Shown: in pieces, positions 19,236 through 28,476 of the stretch | How positions within the stretch are numbered: position 1 is the first letter of the stretch | Layout of the letters: every line of letters starts with the position of its first letter | Source of the DNA: Rhizobium aethiopicum | GTDB taxonomy: Bacteria; Pseudomonadota; Alphaproteobacteria; Rhizobiales; Rhizobiaceae | Reading direction: 5' to 3' | Length of the DNA stretch: 64,000 bases | Assembly: GCF_900094625.1 (NCBI RefSeq) | Contig: NZ_FMAJ01000003.1 | Coordinates: forward strand, 62,001 to 126,000 | Program-made: the position numbers and the translations under genes | The notes under the pieces: generated by a model | Seen by the model: the letters and a program-made list of their open reading frames with translations, nothing else | What the model was told of the DNA's origin: nothing | The model's database searches: none

Positions 19236-19709
19236 ATGCGGACAACGCTTTTGAGTACCGCGCTTTTCACATTCACCTTGTCCGCTGCACAGGCAGCTGA
19301 CTTCCCTCTCGCCTCATGTGCTGGGTGGAACGGAACGCTGGTCAGCAGGACCGGCACCGATTCAAGCACTGCGGCTATGGAGGGGAACGTCAATCAGGCC
19401 AACTTCCAGGAATATTGCGAGCGAGACCCGGGAGGCGAGACGAAAGCACATGGGGGAAAACTGACCGTAGAGCAGTGCGTGGCGATGTACACGAAAGAAA
19501 ATGGGAAAGACACGTACCGTTCCACCGCCGATTGCCGCAAGGGCACCCTGTCCTTCTTTCCTCCTGGCGGTGAGCCGCTTCGCGTTACTTTCCCATTGCC
19601 GGAGGATGCAGATGTGTCGTGCGCCTCAGGCATGCCGCCGCTGATCGAGCAGTTCACGATGCTCTGCCCTCGGGCGGCGCGGAAGTTTAAAATGCTCGAC
19701 GACGAGTGA
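19236..19709 (+). CDS. Hypothetical exported Cys-rich protein
   Basis: 157-residue protein with signal peptide MRTTLLSTALFTFTLSAAQA and a mature part with six Cys (ASCAGW, EYCERD, EQCVAMY, ADCRKG, VSCASG, MLCPRA), suggesting disulfides in the periplasm. The ATG at 19236 is preceded by AGGAGG; an earlier in-frame start at 19215 is rejected. I cannot assign a family. It stands alone, 206 bases after the tRNA and convergent with the following acyltransferase gene. Confidence 0.75.
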   Translation: MRTTLLSTALFTFTLSAAQAADFPLASCAGWNGTLVSRTGTDSSTAAMEGNVNQANFQEYCERDPGGETKAHGGKLTVEQCVAMYTKENGKDTYRSTADCRKGTLSFFPPGGEPLRVTFPLPEDADVSCASGMPPLIEQFTMLCPRAARKFKMLDDE

Positions 19710-19820
19710 CAGGATGGCTGCCTCGGCACTGCCGACAGACTCGCGCCCCCGACCCGCAGCCCGGCCGGATATGGCGGCGTTGCCGCCCATCCGTTGAGAA
19801 CCCGCGCCGGCGGCTCTTGT

Positions 19821-20957
19821 CTACGTCGCCACCTGCCTCTGTTGCGTCAGGCGTTTGCCGACGGTCTGGCCGGGCAGCTCGATGAACTTGTAGCCTATGA
19901 AGGACAGGACATAGACGATCGGGATGGTGACGATCAGCGTCGCCAGCCAGCGAGCGGGATTGCTAAGGTCGGTATTGCCGATCAGCCAGGCGATTACCGG
20001 CTGCATGATGAGCAAGTGAATCAGATAGGCGCCGAAGGAAAGTTCGCCGAGATTTCGAAAGAAGGTGTTGCCGAGAACCGAATTGACCGCGCGGGAATAA
20101 TGGCCGGCGGAGCCCGGAAAACGATCCGCATGGACCAGGGCAAAAAACAGCACCACGATCCCGACGCGCACGCTTTCGTGCAGCACGGTCACGTCGCCGC
20201 CGAGAGGGATGAGGGCCAGCAGAGCCGAAATCGCAAAAGCCAGGTAGGCCCTGCCGGGTGGCATCCACAATGCACCCGCAAGCAGCATGCCCGCGGCGAA
20301 GATATGCATCTTCATCGGGAGGAACGACGGCATCGGGAAGCGGAAGCCGAGGCGATGGACCACCAAGGCGGCAGCGACGGCCAAGCCGACGGTGACGAGC
20401 ATGCCCTTCAGCCAACCCAGCCGCCCGAGAATGATCATGATGAAAGGCAAGGCCACATAGAATTGCATTTCAAGGCCGATGCTCCAGTCCGGCAGCGCCG
20501 TGCGGAAGGCGTGGGCCGGGGACAAGCCGAACAGGAAGGAAAGATGCATCAGGTAGTTGGTCAGGCTGTCGTCCAGATAGCGAGACGCGGCTTGCGGCGG
20601 ATTGCCGTTGAAAGCATCGATGACCATCCTTGCCTGATAGATCTCGGATCCGGCGATGAGAGCAACGACCAGCATGACGTAATAGAGCGGCGCAATGCGG
20701 AAGAACCGACGCGCCCAGAACACCGCCCATGTTTGCGGGCTCTCCCACGGCTCCCTGCCTTTCCGGCGCTGATAGTGAAACACCATCAGGAAGCCAGAGA
20801 GCATGATGAACAGGTCGACCCCCAGCTCCGGATCTCCGATAATCGGCACCTTGAACCCCGTCAGGATATGCGCATGGCCGATCAGCACCCATAGCGCTGC
20901 CAAACCACGCAAACCATCCAGACATTCAATGCGTCTGCCGCCTTTCATCGCGTCCAT
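19821..20957 (-). CDS. Acyltransferase 3 family membrane protein
   Basis: 378-residue integral membrane O-acyltransferase (OafA/YrhL/NodX type) that acylates envelope or exopolysaccharide sugars. N-terminal LDGLRGLAALWVLIGHAH with the catalytic His, a GVDLFIMLSGFLMVF motif, ARRFFRIAPLYY, then about ten hydrophobic segments to the end, including LSFGAYLIHLLIMQPVIAW. No SGNH domain is attached. Target sugar cannot be told from sequence or neighbours. Confidence 0.9.
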   Translation of the reverse strand: MDAMKGGRRIECLDGLRGLAALWVLIGHAHILTGFKVPIIGDPELGVDLFIMLSGFLMVFHYQRRKGREPWESPQTWAVFWARRFFRIAPLYYVMLVVALIAGSEIYQARMVIDAFNGNPPQAASRYLDDSLTNYLMHLSFLFGLSPAHAFRTALPDWSIGLEMQFYVALPFIMIILGRLGWLKGMLVTVGLAVAAALVVHRLGFRFPMPSFLPMKMHIFAAGMLLAGALWMPPGRAYLAFAISALLALIPLGGDVTVLHESVRVGIVVLFFALVHADRFPGSAGHYSRAVNSVLGNTFFRNLGELSFGAYLIHLLIMQPVIAWLIGNTDLSNPARWLATLIVTIPIVYVLSFIGYKFIELPGQTVGKRLTQQRQVAT

Positions 20958-21185
20958 GAGATACCCCTATCCATTCGTATCCGCGGGCAGGGTTAACATC
21001 TTCGACGGCAACCGGATAGTGTTAACAGGATTTTTAGTAGCCTGCGGCACAACTCGTGCGGCCAACCGTCGATGAAAGGCGGGGTGCTAGGCAGGCACAG
21101 CGTCCTTTCGACAGCACAATGTCGGGAAGGAACATGCCGCTTCCGGACAGGTTTCCCCCTTGAGACAACAAGGATGGAGAAGACC

Positions 21186-21542
21186 ATGTCCTGCAAACTC
21201 ATCGCAATATCCCTCCTTTCGATCGGCCTTGCCGGCTCGTCCTTGGCCCAGACGGCCGGCGGTGCGAATTCCAGCGGGCGGCTTTCGGTGGCGCCCATCA
21301 TCGGCGGCTCCGGCAATACAGGCGCGGGTTCGACTGGTGCCGGCTCCGCCGGTACGGGCTCAGCCGGTTCGGGGTCCATCGGCACCGATCCCGGCACCAC
21401 CGGCAGCACGAGCGGCGGTGGTGGCGTCGACCTCAACAGCGGCCGCAGCACGATCAATCCCGGAGGCGTCAATCCGGATCTTCAGCAGACGCCTGGCTGC
21501 ACCGACGGTAGCGGTTCGATGAGCGAGGCATGCCAGCAGTAG
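21186..21542 (+). CDS. Gly/Ser/Thr-rich small exported protein
   Basis: 118 residues beginning MSCKLIAISLLSIGLAGSSLAQ, a signal peptide, then a low-complexity middle with repeated GAGSTGAGSAGTGSAGSGS units and a short C-terminal part with a Cys pair (GCTDGSGSMSEACQQ). ATG 21186 has GGAGA at good distance; an alternative ATG at 21174 is less well placed. Family unknown; similar Gly-rich exported proteins are common in Rhizobiales. Confidence 0.7.
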   Translation: MSCKLIAISLLSIGLAGSSLAQTAGGANSSGRLSVAPIIGGSGNTGAGSTGAGSAGTGSAGSGSIGTDPGTTGSTSGGGGVDLNSGRSTINPGGVNPDLQQTPGCTDGSGSMSEACQQ

Positions 21543-21776
21543 GAAGCGGCGAGCGCCCGGCTCCCGACAAGATGAAGGCCTGGCCGATAATGCGCCGGGC
21601 TTTCATTTCAACTGCCGCCGCTGACGTCGCGCAAAAACGATAGCGGCCACCAGAATTGCTTTACCGGCCCGCATCGAGGTCGTACAAGAACAGCATCCCT
21701 CCGCACATGGCGATCGCCACACCCAGCCAGCCTGCCGATACTTCCGGCGTCCGCGGAGCACCCGAAGAGGACCGTC

Positions 21777-23267
21777 ATGTCGAATGCAGCGCATCGCTCG
21801 AACCGCGTGCTCGTGGTCGCGACCATCATGGTGGCGACATTCATGGTTGCCATCGAAGCGACGATCGTGGCGACCGCGATGCCGCGCATCGTCGGAGAGC
21901 TCGGCGGCTTTTCCTACTACAGCTGGGTTTTTTCGGCCTTCCTGCTGGCGCAGTCGACGACGACGGTCATCTACGGCAAGCTTTCCGATATTTTCGGGCG
22001 CAAGCCGGTCCTGATCGGGGGCATCCTCATCTTCCTCGCCGGCTCGGCCCTTTGCGGCTTTGCCTGGTCGATGATGTCGCTGGTGCTGTTCCGCCTGCTT
22101 CAAGGGCTCGGCGCCGGCGCGATTCAGCCGGTGACGATGACGATCATCGGCGACCTCTTCAAGCTCGAGGAACGCGGTCGTGTGCAGGGCGCGATGGCGA
22201 CCGTCTGGGCGACGTCGGCCGTCGTCGGGCCGCTTGCCGGCGGCATCATCGTCGACACCTTTTCCTGGGCCTGGATCTTCTGGATCAACCTGCCGATCGG
22301 CATCGTCTCGATCGTTGCCTTCATGATCTTCCTGAAGGAGGACGTCGCGCACAAGCAGGCGCGGATCGATTATCTCGGATCGGTGCTGTTTTCGATCTCG
22401 ATCGTCGCGCTGCTCGTCATGCTGACGGAAACCAGTGCGAGCGCCTGGATCCTGCTGTCGCTGTTCGCCCTCTTCGTCGTCTCGGGCATTTGCTTCCTCG
22501 CCCAGGAGAGGCGGGCGCCGGAGCCGATCATTTCGATCGCGCTCTGGAGCCGCCGGCTGATCGCCACCAGCAACGCGGCGACGCTGCTGGCCGGCATGGC
22601 GCTGATCGGGCTTTCCACGATCCTGCCGATCTACGTTCAGGGCGTGCTCGGCCGCACCCCGATCGTCGCCGGATTCACGCTCACCATGCTCATCGTCGGC
22701 TGGCCCCTGGCGGTGATGCTCTCGAGCCGCTTCTACCGGACCTTCGGCATTCGCCGCACACTGCGCGTCGGCAGCCTGATGTTTCCGTTCGGCGCCTGCT
22801 TCCTTTTGTTCCTGACGCCCGAAAGTTCGCCGGTTCTGGCCGGCGCCGGCTCCTTCTTCATGGGCTTCGGCATGGGCCTGATCAGCCTGACGAGCATCGT
22901 GCTGGTGCAGGACAGTGTCGAATGGTCGATGCGCGGCAGCGCCACGGCCTCGATCATCTTTGCCCGCAGCCTCGGCAATACGCTCGGCGCCACGGTGCTC
23001 GGCGCCATCCTCAATGCCGGCATCAGCCACCATGCGAGCGGCGAGACGGCGGCAGCCCTGCATAATGCGCTGAACCAGCCGACCGGGCTCTCGACGCTCG
23101 CCGCCGATCCGGCGATCCGCACCATCTTCGACGCAGCCCTGCACTGGAGCTTCTGGGGTGTGGTCGTCGTCGCGGTGCTGACCTTCTTCACCACCTGGCT
23201 GATCCCGGTCGGTGATCGCCAGACGCACGAAGAGCCGGCGGCGGCAAGCGAGGCGGCCTCGCATTGA
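21777..23267 (+). CDS. MFS exporter, DHA2 (14-span) type
   Basis: 496-residue drug/solute:proton antiporter. Motif C-like and family motifs: FMVAIEATIVATAMPRIVGELGG (span 1 of DHA2 pumps), the loop 2-3 motif GKLSDIFGRKPVLIGG, and RLLQGLGAGAIQPV in span 4. About 14 hydrophobic spans in all. ATG at 21777 follows GAAGAGG. No adjoining regulator or membrane-fusion partner, so the substrate is unknown. Confidence 0.9.
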   Translation: MSNAAHRSNRVLVVATIMVATFMVAIEATIVATAMPRIVGELGGFSYYSWVFSAFLLAQSTTTVIYGKLSDIFGRKPVLIGGILIFLAGSALCGFAWSMMSLVLFRLLQGLGAGAIQPVTMTIIGDLFKLEERGRVQGAMATVWATSAVVGPLAGGIIVDTFSWAWIFWINLPIGIVSIVAFMIFLKEDVAHKQARIDYLGSVLFSISIVALLVMLTETSASAWILLSLFALFVVSGICFLAQERRAPEPIISIALWSRRLIATSNAATLLAGMALIGLSTILPIYVQGVLGRTPIVAGFTLTMLIVGWPLAVMLSSRFYRTFGIRRTLRVGSLMFPFGACFLLFLTPESSPVLAGAGSFFMGFGMGLISLTSIVLVQDSVEWSMRGSATASIIFARSLGNTLGATVLGAILNAGISHHASGETAAALHNALNQPTGLSTLAADPAIRTIFDAALHWSFWGVVVVAVLTFFTTWLIPVGDRQTHEEPAAASEAASH

Positions 23268-23319
23268 TAAGGTTGCTCCTCAGGGAAAGCGCCTGGCAGT
23301 TCGTTGACAACGTCCCCTC

Positions 23320-23430
23320 CGTCATGCTCGGCCTTGTGCCGAGCATCTGAGCACGGTGATTTCGGGAAACCGTTTTCCGTCGGGCACTTATTCGGGTGTT
23401 CAGATCCTCGGCACAGGGGCGAGGATGACG
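23320..23430. repeat. Inverted pair of palindromic elements, diverged
   Basis: Bases 23320-23350 and 23400-23430 are inverted relatives of each other (about 26 of 31 positions by eye). Each has the form CGTCAT-palindrome-ATCTGA, like the pair at 6821-6949. They lie between the convergent MFS and ABC genes. Confidence 0.6.
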
Positions 23431-23485
23431 TCGCGGGTATTCACGTTACCACGGAACACCGCTTCGTCCTTTTTCCTGGAATGCC

Positions 23486-25429
23486 TTAGCGGCGGCTGTC
23501 CAAAACGCGCAGGATCAGGTTTCGTCTTCCCTTGCGCTGGACAAGATCGATATCGCTGACGAGCTTTGCGCCGCCCTCGCGGCGCTCCAGGGTGATCTTG
23601 CGGCTATGGAAGGCTTCCAGCTCGGCCCGATGCGCCACGCTGATGATGGTCACCGTCGGCATTTCGTCGATCACCATTTCCATCATTTTGTCCTGGCTCT
23701 TCTCATCGAGCGCCGAGGTCGCTTCGTCAAGCACGATGATATCGGGGTTGTGCAACAGCAGCCGCGCGAAGGCGAGCCGCTGTTTTTCGCCGCCCGACAG
23801 GATCTGGTCCCACGGCGCGTCCTCCTCGATCTTCTCGTTCAGATAGTCGAGCCCCACCTTGGCAAGGGCGGCCTTGATTTCCTCGGGCGTCCAGCTGTCG
23901 GCGGCGCGGGGGTATGCCACTGCGCGGCGAAGCGTCCCGGACGGGATATAGGGCCGCTGCGGCAACATGAACAAACGCCGGTCGCCGTGGAAATCGACGC
24001 TGCCATGACCCCAGGGCCAGAGACCGGCGATGGCGCGCACCAGCGTGCTCTTGCCCGAGCCGGATTCTCCAGCCACGAGCACCCGCTCGCCCGGCGCGAT
24101 CTCGACCTGGGTTTCCTTGACGACTGCGGTCCCGTCGTCGAGAGACACCGACAGATCGTTCAAGTTCAGGATCGCATTGCCTCGGGTTTCACCATGCTTG
24201 ATGCGTCTCAGGGCGTCGCTCTGTTCGGCGCGCTCAAGCCCGTCCAGCGACATCATCAACGAGGCGACTCGCCGCGCGCAGGCGTTCCAGTCTGCAAGAC
24301 GCGGGTAGTTGTCGACCAGCCATCCGAACGCGTTCTGAACGATGGCGAAGGCGGAGGCGGCCTGCATCACTTCGCCAAGCGTCATGCCCCCTGCAAGGAA
24401 CTTCGGCGCGCATAGAAGGAGCGGCACGACAGGCGCGATCAGCATCGAGCCGTGGGAGACGAAGGTCGTGCGCATGTGCTGGCGCGCAAGCAGCGCCCAT
24501 TGCCTGAGCACATTGGAAAATGTCTTGTCGAGGTCGTTGCGCTCCTCTTTCTCGCCGCCAAGCAGAGCGATGCTCTCGCCGTTTTCGCGCACACGCGTCA
24601 GCGTGTAACGAAGCTCGGCCTCCACCTGGTTCTTGACCTCGGAAACCCGGACGAAGTGGCGGCCAATGACCGCGATCACGGTTGAGGTGATCACGGAATA
24701 AAGAACCGCAGTGACGACGAGAAAGCCGGGGATGGTGATCGTCGTCCCTGCGATCGGAAGCGTGAGCGCCCCGCCGATCGTCCACAGCACCACGATGAAG
24801 GTCGAGGCCGACAGAAAGGCGGAAATAACGCCGGCGATGAAATCGACCGGCGCTTCGGTGGCAATCCGCAAATCCTCCGAAATGCGCGCCTCGGGATTCT
24901 TGTGATCGCCGCCGATCAGGTTCAGCTGATAATAACGACCGTTTGCGAGCCAGCGGGCGATCACCGCGGTCGTCAGCCAGGAGCGCCAGCGGCGCTGGAT
25001 CATCATGCGAACATAGACCTGGGCGGTGACAAGGGCGACGCTTCCGAGCACGAGCGGCACGAAGACGGCGCTGAGGTAATAGACGGTGGCGGCATCGTGT
25101 CGCTCTATGGCGTCGAAGATCCCGCGGTTCCAGCGATTGATCCCATATTGGAAGCCGACATTCATGCAGATCATCGTCAGCAGACCGATCGAGCACGGCC
25201 AGGCGAGCCTGTCGCCACCGCTGCCCCAGTAACGGCGGGCGCTGATCCAGAAACGCCTCAGCAAATATCGTTTGCGCGCCTGCTCGGCCTCCTCAAGCGT
25301 GAGCTCCGGACTGGGTTCGATGACATCTGGCGGCGGCGCGACCTCGACAGTCGGCTCCTGGCGCGACTTCTCGGCACCGTCCTCCTCGGTGCCGTCGACC
25401 GATTTCGGGGTGAATTTAACGTCGGTCAT
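23486..25429 (-). CDS. ABC transporter, YddA/BacA-related fused permease-ATPase
   Basis: 647-residue half-transporter with membrane domain (ABC_membrane_2 type, as in SbmA/BacA and peroxisomal ABCD proteins) fused to an ATPase. N-terminal acidic/Pro-rich extension (1-45), six spans across about 75-350 with NPEARISEDLRIATE, the EAA-like loop of this family. ATPase about 420-640: Walker A GESGSGKST, signature LSGGEKQRLAFAR, Walker B IIVLDEATSALDE. ATG at 25429 chosen over a GTG two codons upstream. BacA-like function in peptide or very-long-chain lipid handling is possible but unproven. Confidence 0.87.
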   Translation of the reverse strand: MTDVKFTPKSVDGTEEDGAEKSRQEPTVEVAPPPDVIEPSPELTLEEAEQARKRYLLRRFWISARRYWGSGGDRLAWPCSIGLLTMICMNVGFQYGINRWNRGIFDAIERHDAATVYYLSAVFVPLVLGSVALVTAQVYVRMMIQRRWRSWLTTAVIARWLANGRYYQLNLIGGDHKNPEARISEDLRIATEAPVDFIAGVISAFLSASTFIVVLWTIGGALTLPIAGTTITIPGFLVVTAVLYSVITSTVIAVIGRHFVRVSEVKNQVEAELRYTLTRVRENGESIALLGGEKEERNDLDKTFSNVLRQWALLARQHMRTTFVSHGSMLIAPVVPLLLCAPKFLAGGMTLGEVMQAASAFAIVQNAFGWLVDNYPRLADWNACARRVASLMMSLDGLERAEQSDALRRIKHGETRGNAILNLNDLSVSLDDGTAVVKETQVEIAPGERVLVAGESGSGKSTLVRAIAGLWPWGHGSVDFHGDRRLFMLPQRPYIPSGTLRRAVAYPRAADSWTPEEIKAALAKVGLDYLNEKIEEDAPWDQILSGGEKQRLAFARLLLHNPDIIVLDEATSALDEKSQDKMMEMVIDEMPTVTIISVAHRAELEAFHSRKITLERREGGAKLVSDIDLVQRKGRRNLILRVLDSRR

Positions 25430-25444
25430 AAGCACGATAACGAC

Positions 25445-25564
25445 TTACAAATCAGAAGGTTTCATGGCGCCGGCGCCGGAGATGGTATCGGAGCCAGGCG
25501 CCGGCAGAAAACCGGCAGCAACGACGGCGCAGACGAGAACGGCCCAATAGCGATAGGTGCTCAC
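25445..25564 (-). CDS. Possible 39-residue membrane peptide upstream of ABC gene
   Basis: Short ORF starting GTG and reading MSTYRYWAVLVCAVVAAG followed by FLPAPGSDTISGAGAMKPSDL, with its stop 15 bases before the ABC transporter start. One hydrophobic segment (residues 7-20), possibly a signal or single span. No clear ribosome site. It could be a real small subunit, a leader peptide, or chance. Confidence 0.35.
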   Translation of the reverse strand: MSTYRYWAVLVCAVVAAGFLPAPGSDTISGAGAMKPSDL

Positions 25565-25734
25565 GAAATCAGCCAGCGTCCGTTCGGCAGGGCTGGCGGC
25601 AGCAGAGGTGGTTTTCCCAGGTCAACTTGCTCTTCCAGGATCGTCGCGGGAGATCGCACACGTGCATCGGAGCCTGTTTCAATAGGGGTGAAGCAGGATC
25701 CGCATCGGCCCAGACGTTTGCCGACGTACTCGGC

Positions 25735-26634
25735 TCAGGCGTTATCACTCACAGTCTGCGGCAGCGATTGCAGCAGGGTCTGGCGGGCGGAGTGCAGGTG
25801 CACGCGGCAGGCATTCTCGATCGCTGCCTGGTCGCCGGATTCGAGTGCGGCGATATAGTCGAGGTGCTCGTGGATGGCGCGCTCGTTGCGCTCGCGGGCG
25901 GCGGTCTTGTTCCACTGGTAATGATAGTGGAAGACGATGGCGATCGCGTCGTAGAAATCGGCAATGAAGCGGTTCTTCGAGGCACGATGGATCAAGAGAT
26001 GGAAGCGCTCGTCGAGGACAGAGAAATCGCGGAAGCGCTGATTGATGTCACCAAGCATGGCGAGATGGTCGTCGCGGATGGCGGCGAGATCTGCCCAGGC
26101 CTGATTGTCCTTGGGAAGCCGGCCGAACTCGGCAGCCGAATGCAGCTCGAACATTTCGCGCACATCGGCAAGTTCCAGAGCGAACTCACGGGTGAAACCC
26201 TTCAGCGTCCAATGGCTGTTCGGCCGCTTCTCGATCAGGCCGAAGCGGGAGAAGCGAATCAGGAATTCGCGCACGCTCGTCGTGCCGGTGCCGATCTCGC
26301 GGGCAAGCTCCAGCTCGTTGATCTGCATGCCGGGGGCGGCATCATCGGCCAAGATGCGCTGCATGAAGCTGCGCTCTATGATGTCATGCAGCGAATCCGT
26401 CTCTTCGGAGGGAAAGAGATCGCGGTCGGTCGGCTGGCGCAGCACGGTCTTCTGGCGCTTGTTCCAGCGGATAATGCCTTCCTCGCTGAGGCGGGTCAGA
26501 ATGGCGCGGGCCGTCGAGCGACTGACGCCGAGCTGGGCAGCGATCTCCGGCTCCGAGGGCAGCGCAGTATCGGTGCGCAACGCGGCAGCGTAGCGATTAT
26601 ACGCTTCCTTGAAGACCGTGTTCTGCCTTGCCAT
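25735..26634 (-). CDS. GntR-family regulator with two winged helices and FCD domain
   Basis: 299 residues. Residues about 10-65 form a GntR winged helix (ALPSEPEIAAQLGVSRSTARAILTRLSEEGII); residues about 83-150 form a second one (MQINELELAREIGTGTTSVREFLIRFSRFGLIEKR); about 155-280 match an FCD ligand domain (DVREMFELHSA, DERFHLLIHRASKN). Normal FadR-type proteins have one winged helix. It is divergent from the altronate-dehydratase-family gene and the likely repressor of the sugar-acid locus, with matching palindromes at 26794 and 30075. Confidence 0.85.
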   Translation of the reverse strand: MARQNTVFKEAYNRYAAALRTDTALPSEPEIAAQLGVSRSTARAILTRLSEEGIIRWNKRQKTVLRQPTDRDLFPSEETDSLHDIIERSFMQRILADDAAPGMQINELELAREIGTGTTSVREFLIRFSRFGLIEKRPNSHWTLKGFTREFALELADVREMFELHSAAEFGRLPKDNQAWADLAAIRDDHLAMLGDINQRFRDFSVLDERFHLLIHRASKNRFIADFYDAIAIVFHYHYQWNKTAARERNERAIHEHLDYIAALESGDQAAIENACRVHLHSARQTLLQSLPQTVSDNA

Positions 26635-26784
26635 CAGACCCCCGCTTTCCGCCCGGGTGCGCAGCGACCACTCCCGCTCGAACAGCGGGACGGAGCCGAA
26701 CCCAGGGCTTGCCGGACGACCTTTATCTGATTTCCGGCCGCCTGCGGCGCCTTGCCTCCCTCGTCCACAGGATCAATATTCCCG

Positions 26785-26817
26785 TTGACTTGAAAATGTT
26801 TATTGTAGATAAAAAAC
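26785..26817 (+). promoter_or_regulatory. Promoter and operator of the sugar-acid operon
   Basis: TTGACT (26785-26790) and GATAAA (26808-26813) are separated by 17 bases. Overlapping them, 26794-26817 reads AAATGTTT-N6-GATAAAAAAC, the same pattern as at 30075-30097. The overlap with -10 suits repression by the divergent GntR protein. Confidence 0.55.
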
Positions 26818-26864
26818 AAAATCAATGCGCAATCGCCGATGCAGCGGGCGTTTCCTTAGAGCAG

Positions 26865-26911
26865 GAGCATGATTTCGTCCGAAGACGCTCAGCGTTTTCG
26901 GCAGCATGCTC
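26865..26911. repeat. Palindromic repeat in the leader of the dehydratase gene
   Basis: GAGCATG (26865-26871) pairs with CATGCTC (26905-26911), with an inner partial stem around CGTCCGAAGACG. This resembles a widespread rhizobial palindrome (GAGCATGAT...ATCATGCTC). It ends 13 bases before the TTG start and may affect translation. Confidence 0.5.
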
Positions 26912-26924
26912 AAGGGAGAAGAGA

Positions 26925-28427
26925 TTGAACAAACAGCCTTGGATCATCCTCTCGGCCGGAGACAATGTCGCGGTCGCAACGGCAGCCATCGCACAGGGCT
27001 CGACGGTTGCCGGCATAGAGGCTCGCCAGAAGATCGACCCCGGCCATAAGGTGGCGATTGCGGATATTCCGCTCGGCAGCCCTGTCGTGAAGTACGGGCA
27101 GGCGATTGGCCGCACCACCGCCGAGGTCAAGGCCGGCGACCATGTGCACAGCCACAACCTGCATTTCGAAAACGATCGGCTGGCGGCGACCGCCAATTCC
27201 GCGCCGGAAACGGCGACGGCCGAAGACAAGGCCCGCACCTTCATGGGCTATCGGCGGGCCGACGGCCGGGCGGCGACCCGCAATTATATCGGCATCATCG
27301 CCAGCGTGAACTGTTCCACCACGGTCTGCCGGGCGATCGCCGACGAGGCGAACCGGACGATCCTGCCGCATTACGACGGCATCGACGGCTTCGTGCCGAT
27401 CGTGCACGACCAGGGCTGCGGCATGAGCTCGACCGGCGACGGCATGAACGTGCTGCACCGGACCCTTGCCGGCTATACAAGGCACGTCAATTTCGGCGGC
27501 GTGCTGATGATCGGCCTCGGCTGCGAGGTCAATCAGCTGACGCTTTACGGCCAGAGCGGTGCCGGCGCCTCCAAGCGGCACTTCAACATTCAGGATGCCG
27601 GCGGTTCGCGCCGCGCGGTCGAGCGCGCCATGGGCGTGTTGCGCGAGATCGCCGCCGATGTCGGCAAGGAAAAGCGAGTGCCGATCTCGGTCGGCGAGAT
27701 CATCATCGGCCTGCAATGCGGCGGCTCGGACGGCTTTTCCGGCATCACCGCCAATCCGGCGCTCGGCGTCGCCGCCGATCTCCTCGCCGCGGCCGGCGGC
27801 ACGGCGATCCTGTCGGAGACCTCGGAAATCTATGGCGCCGAACATCTGCTGCGCAGCCGCGCCGTCAGCGACGAGGTGGCGAAAAAGCTCGATGAGAAAA
27901 TCGCCTGGTGGGAAGATTATGTCGCCCTGCACGGCGCCTCGCTCGACAACAATCCGTCGCCCGGCAACAAGCGCGGCGGGCTCACCACCATCCTGGAAAA
28001 ATCGCTCGGCGCGGTTGCCAAGGGCGGCCGCTCGCCGCTGACGGCGGTTTACGGTTACGCCGAGCGGGTGACCGCCCCCGGCCTGGTCTTCATGGACACA
28101 CCCGGCTACGACCCGGTCTCGGCGACCGGCCAGGTGGCGGGCGGGGCCAATATGATCGCCTTTACGACAGGCCGCGGCAGCTGCTTCGGCTGCCGGCCGG
28201 CGCCGTCCTTGAAGCTGTCGAGCAATTCGGCGCTCTATGCCTCGATGGAGGAGGACATGGACATCGATTGCGGCACGATCGCCACCGGTGATGCGACGAT
28301 CAGCGGCAAGGGCCGCGAGATCTTCGAACTGATCGTCGATACGGCCTCGGGCAAGAAGACGAAGAGCGAAATCTTCGGTTACGGCGATAACGAGTTCGTG
28401 CCTTGGCATCTCGGCGCCACGCTCTAG
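26925..28427 (+). CDS. Altronate dehydratase family (UxaA-like) enzyme
   Basis: 500-residue full-length UxaA-type dehydratase with N-terminal SAF domain (about 1-95, GDNVAVATAAI, VKAGDHVHSHNL) and C-terminal catalytic part: QGCGMSSTGDG, GLGCEVNQ, LQCGGSDGFSGITANPALG and GRGSCFGCRPAPSLKLSSNS, with Cys suited to an Fe/S or metal centre. Removes water from a sugar acid. I used TTG at 26925 with GGGAGAAGAG before it, since no in-frame ATG gives a complete SAF domain. The neighbouring fucose-type enzymes suggest the substrate may not be altronate itself. Confidence 0.85.
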   Translation: MNKQPWIILSAGDNVAVATAAIAQGSTVAGIEARQKIDPGHKVAIADIPLGSPVVKYGQAIGRTTAEVKAGDHVHSHNLHFENDRLAATANSAPETATAEDKARTFMGYRRADGRAATRNYIGIIASVNCSTTVCRAIADEANRTILPHYDGIDGFVPIVHDQGCGMSSTGDGMNVLHRTLAGYTRHVNFGGVLMIGLGCEVNQLTLYGQSGAGASKRHFNIQDAGGSRRAVERAMGVLREIAADVGKEKRVPISVGEIIIGLQCGGSDGFSGITANPALGVAADLLAAAGGTAILSETSEIYGAEHLLRSRAVSDEVAKKLDEKIAWWEDYVALHGASLDNNPSPGNKRGGLTTILEKSLGAVAKGGRSPLTAVYGYAERVTAPGLVFMDTPGYDPVSATGQVAGGANMIAFTTGRGSCFGCRPAPSLKLSSNSALYASMEEDMDIDCGTIATGDATISGKGREIFELIVDTASGKKTKSEIFGYGDNEFVPWHLGATL

Positions 28428-28476
28428 ATTGCGATAACCTAACCTTTTGTTTTTACGCAGTTCCCGAGGAAGCATG

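Noticed and set aside
21603..23264. 553-codon open frame on the minus strand opposite the MFS gene
   Set aside because: Composition is Arg/Asp/His/Gln-rich with no fold; it is the antisense shadow of a high-GC gene whose forward frame shows 14 membrane spans.
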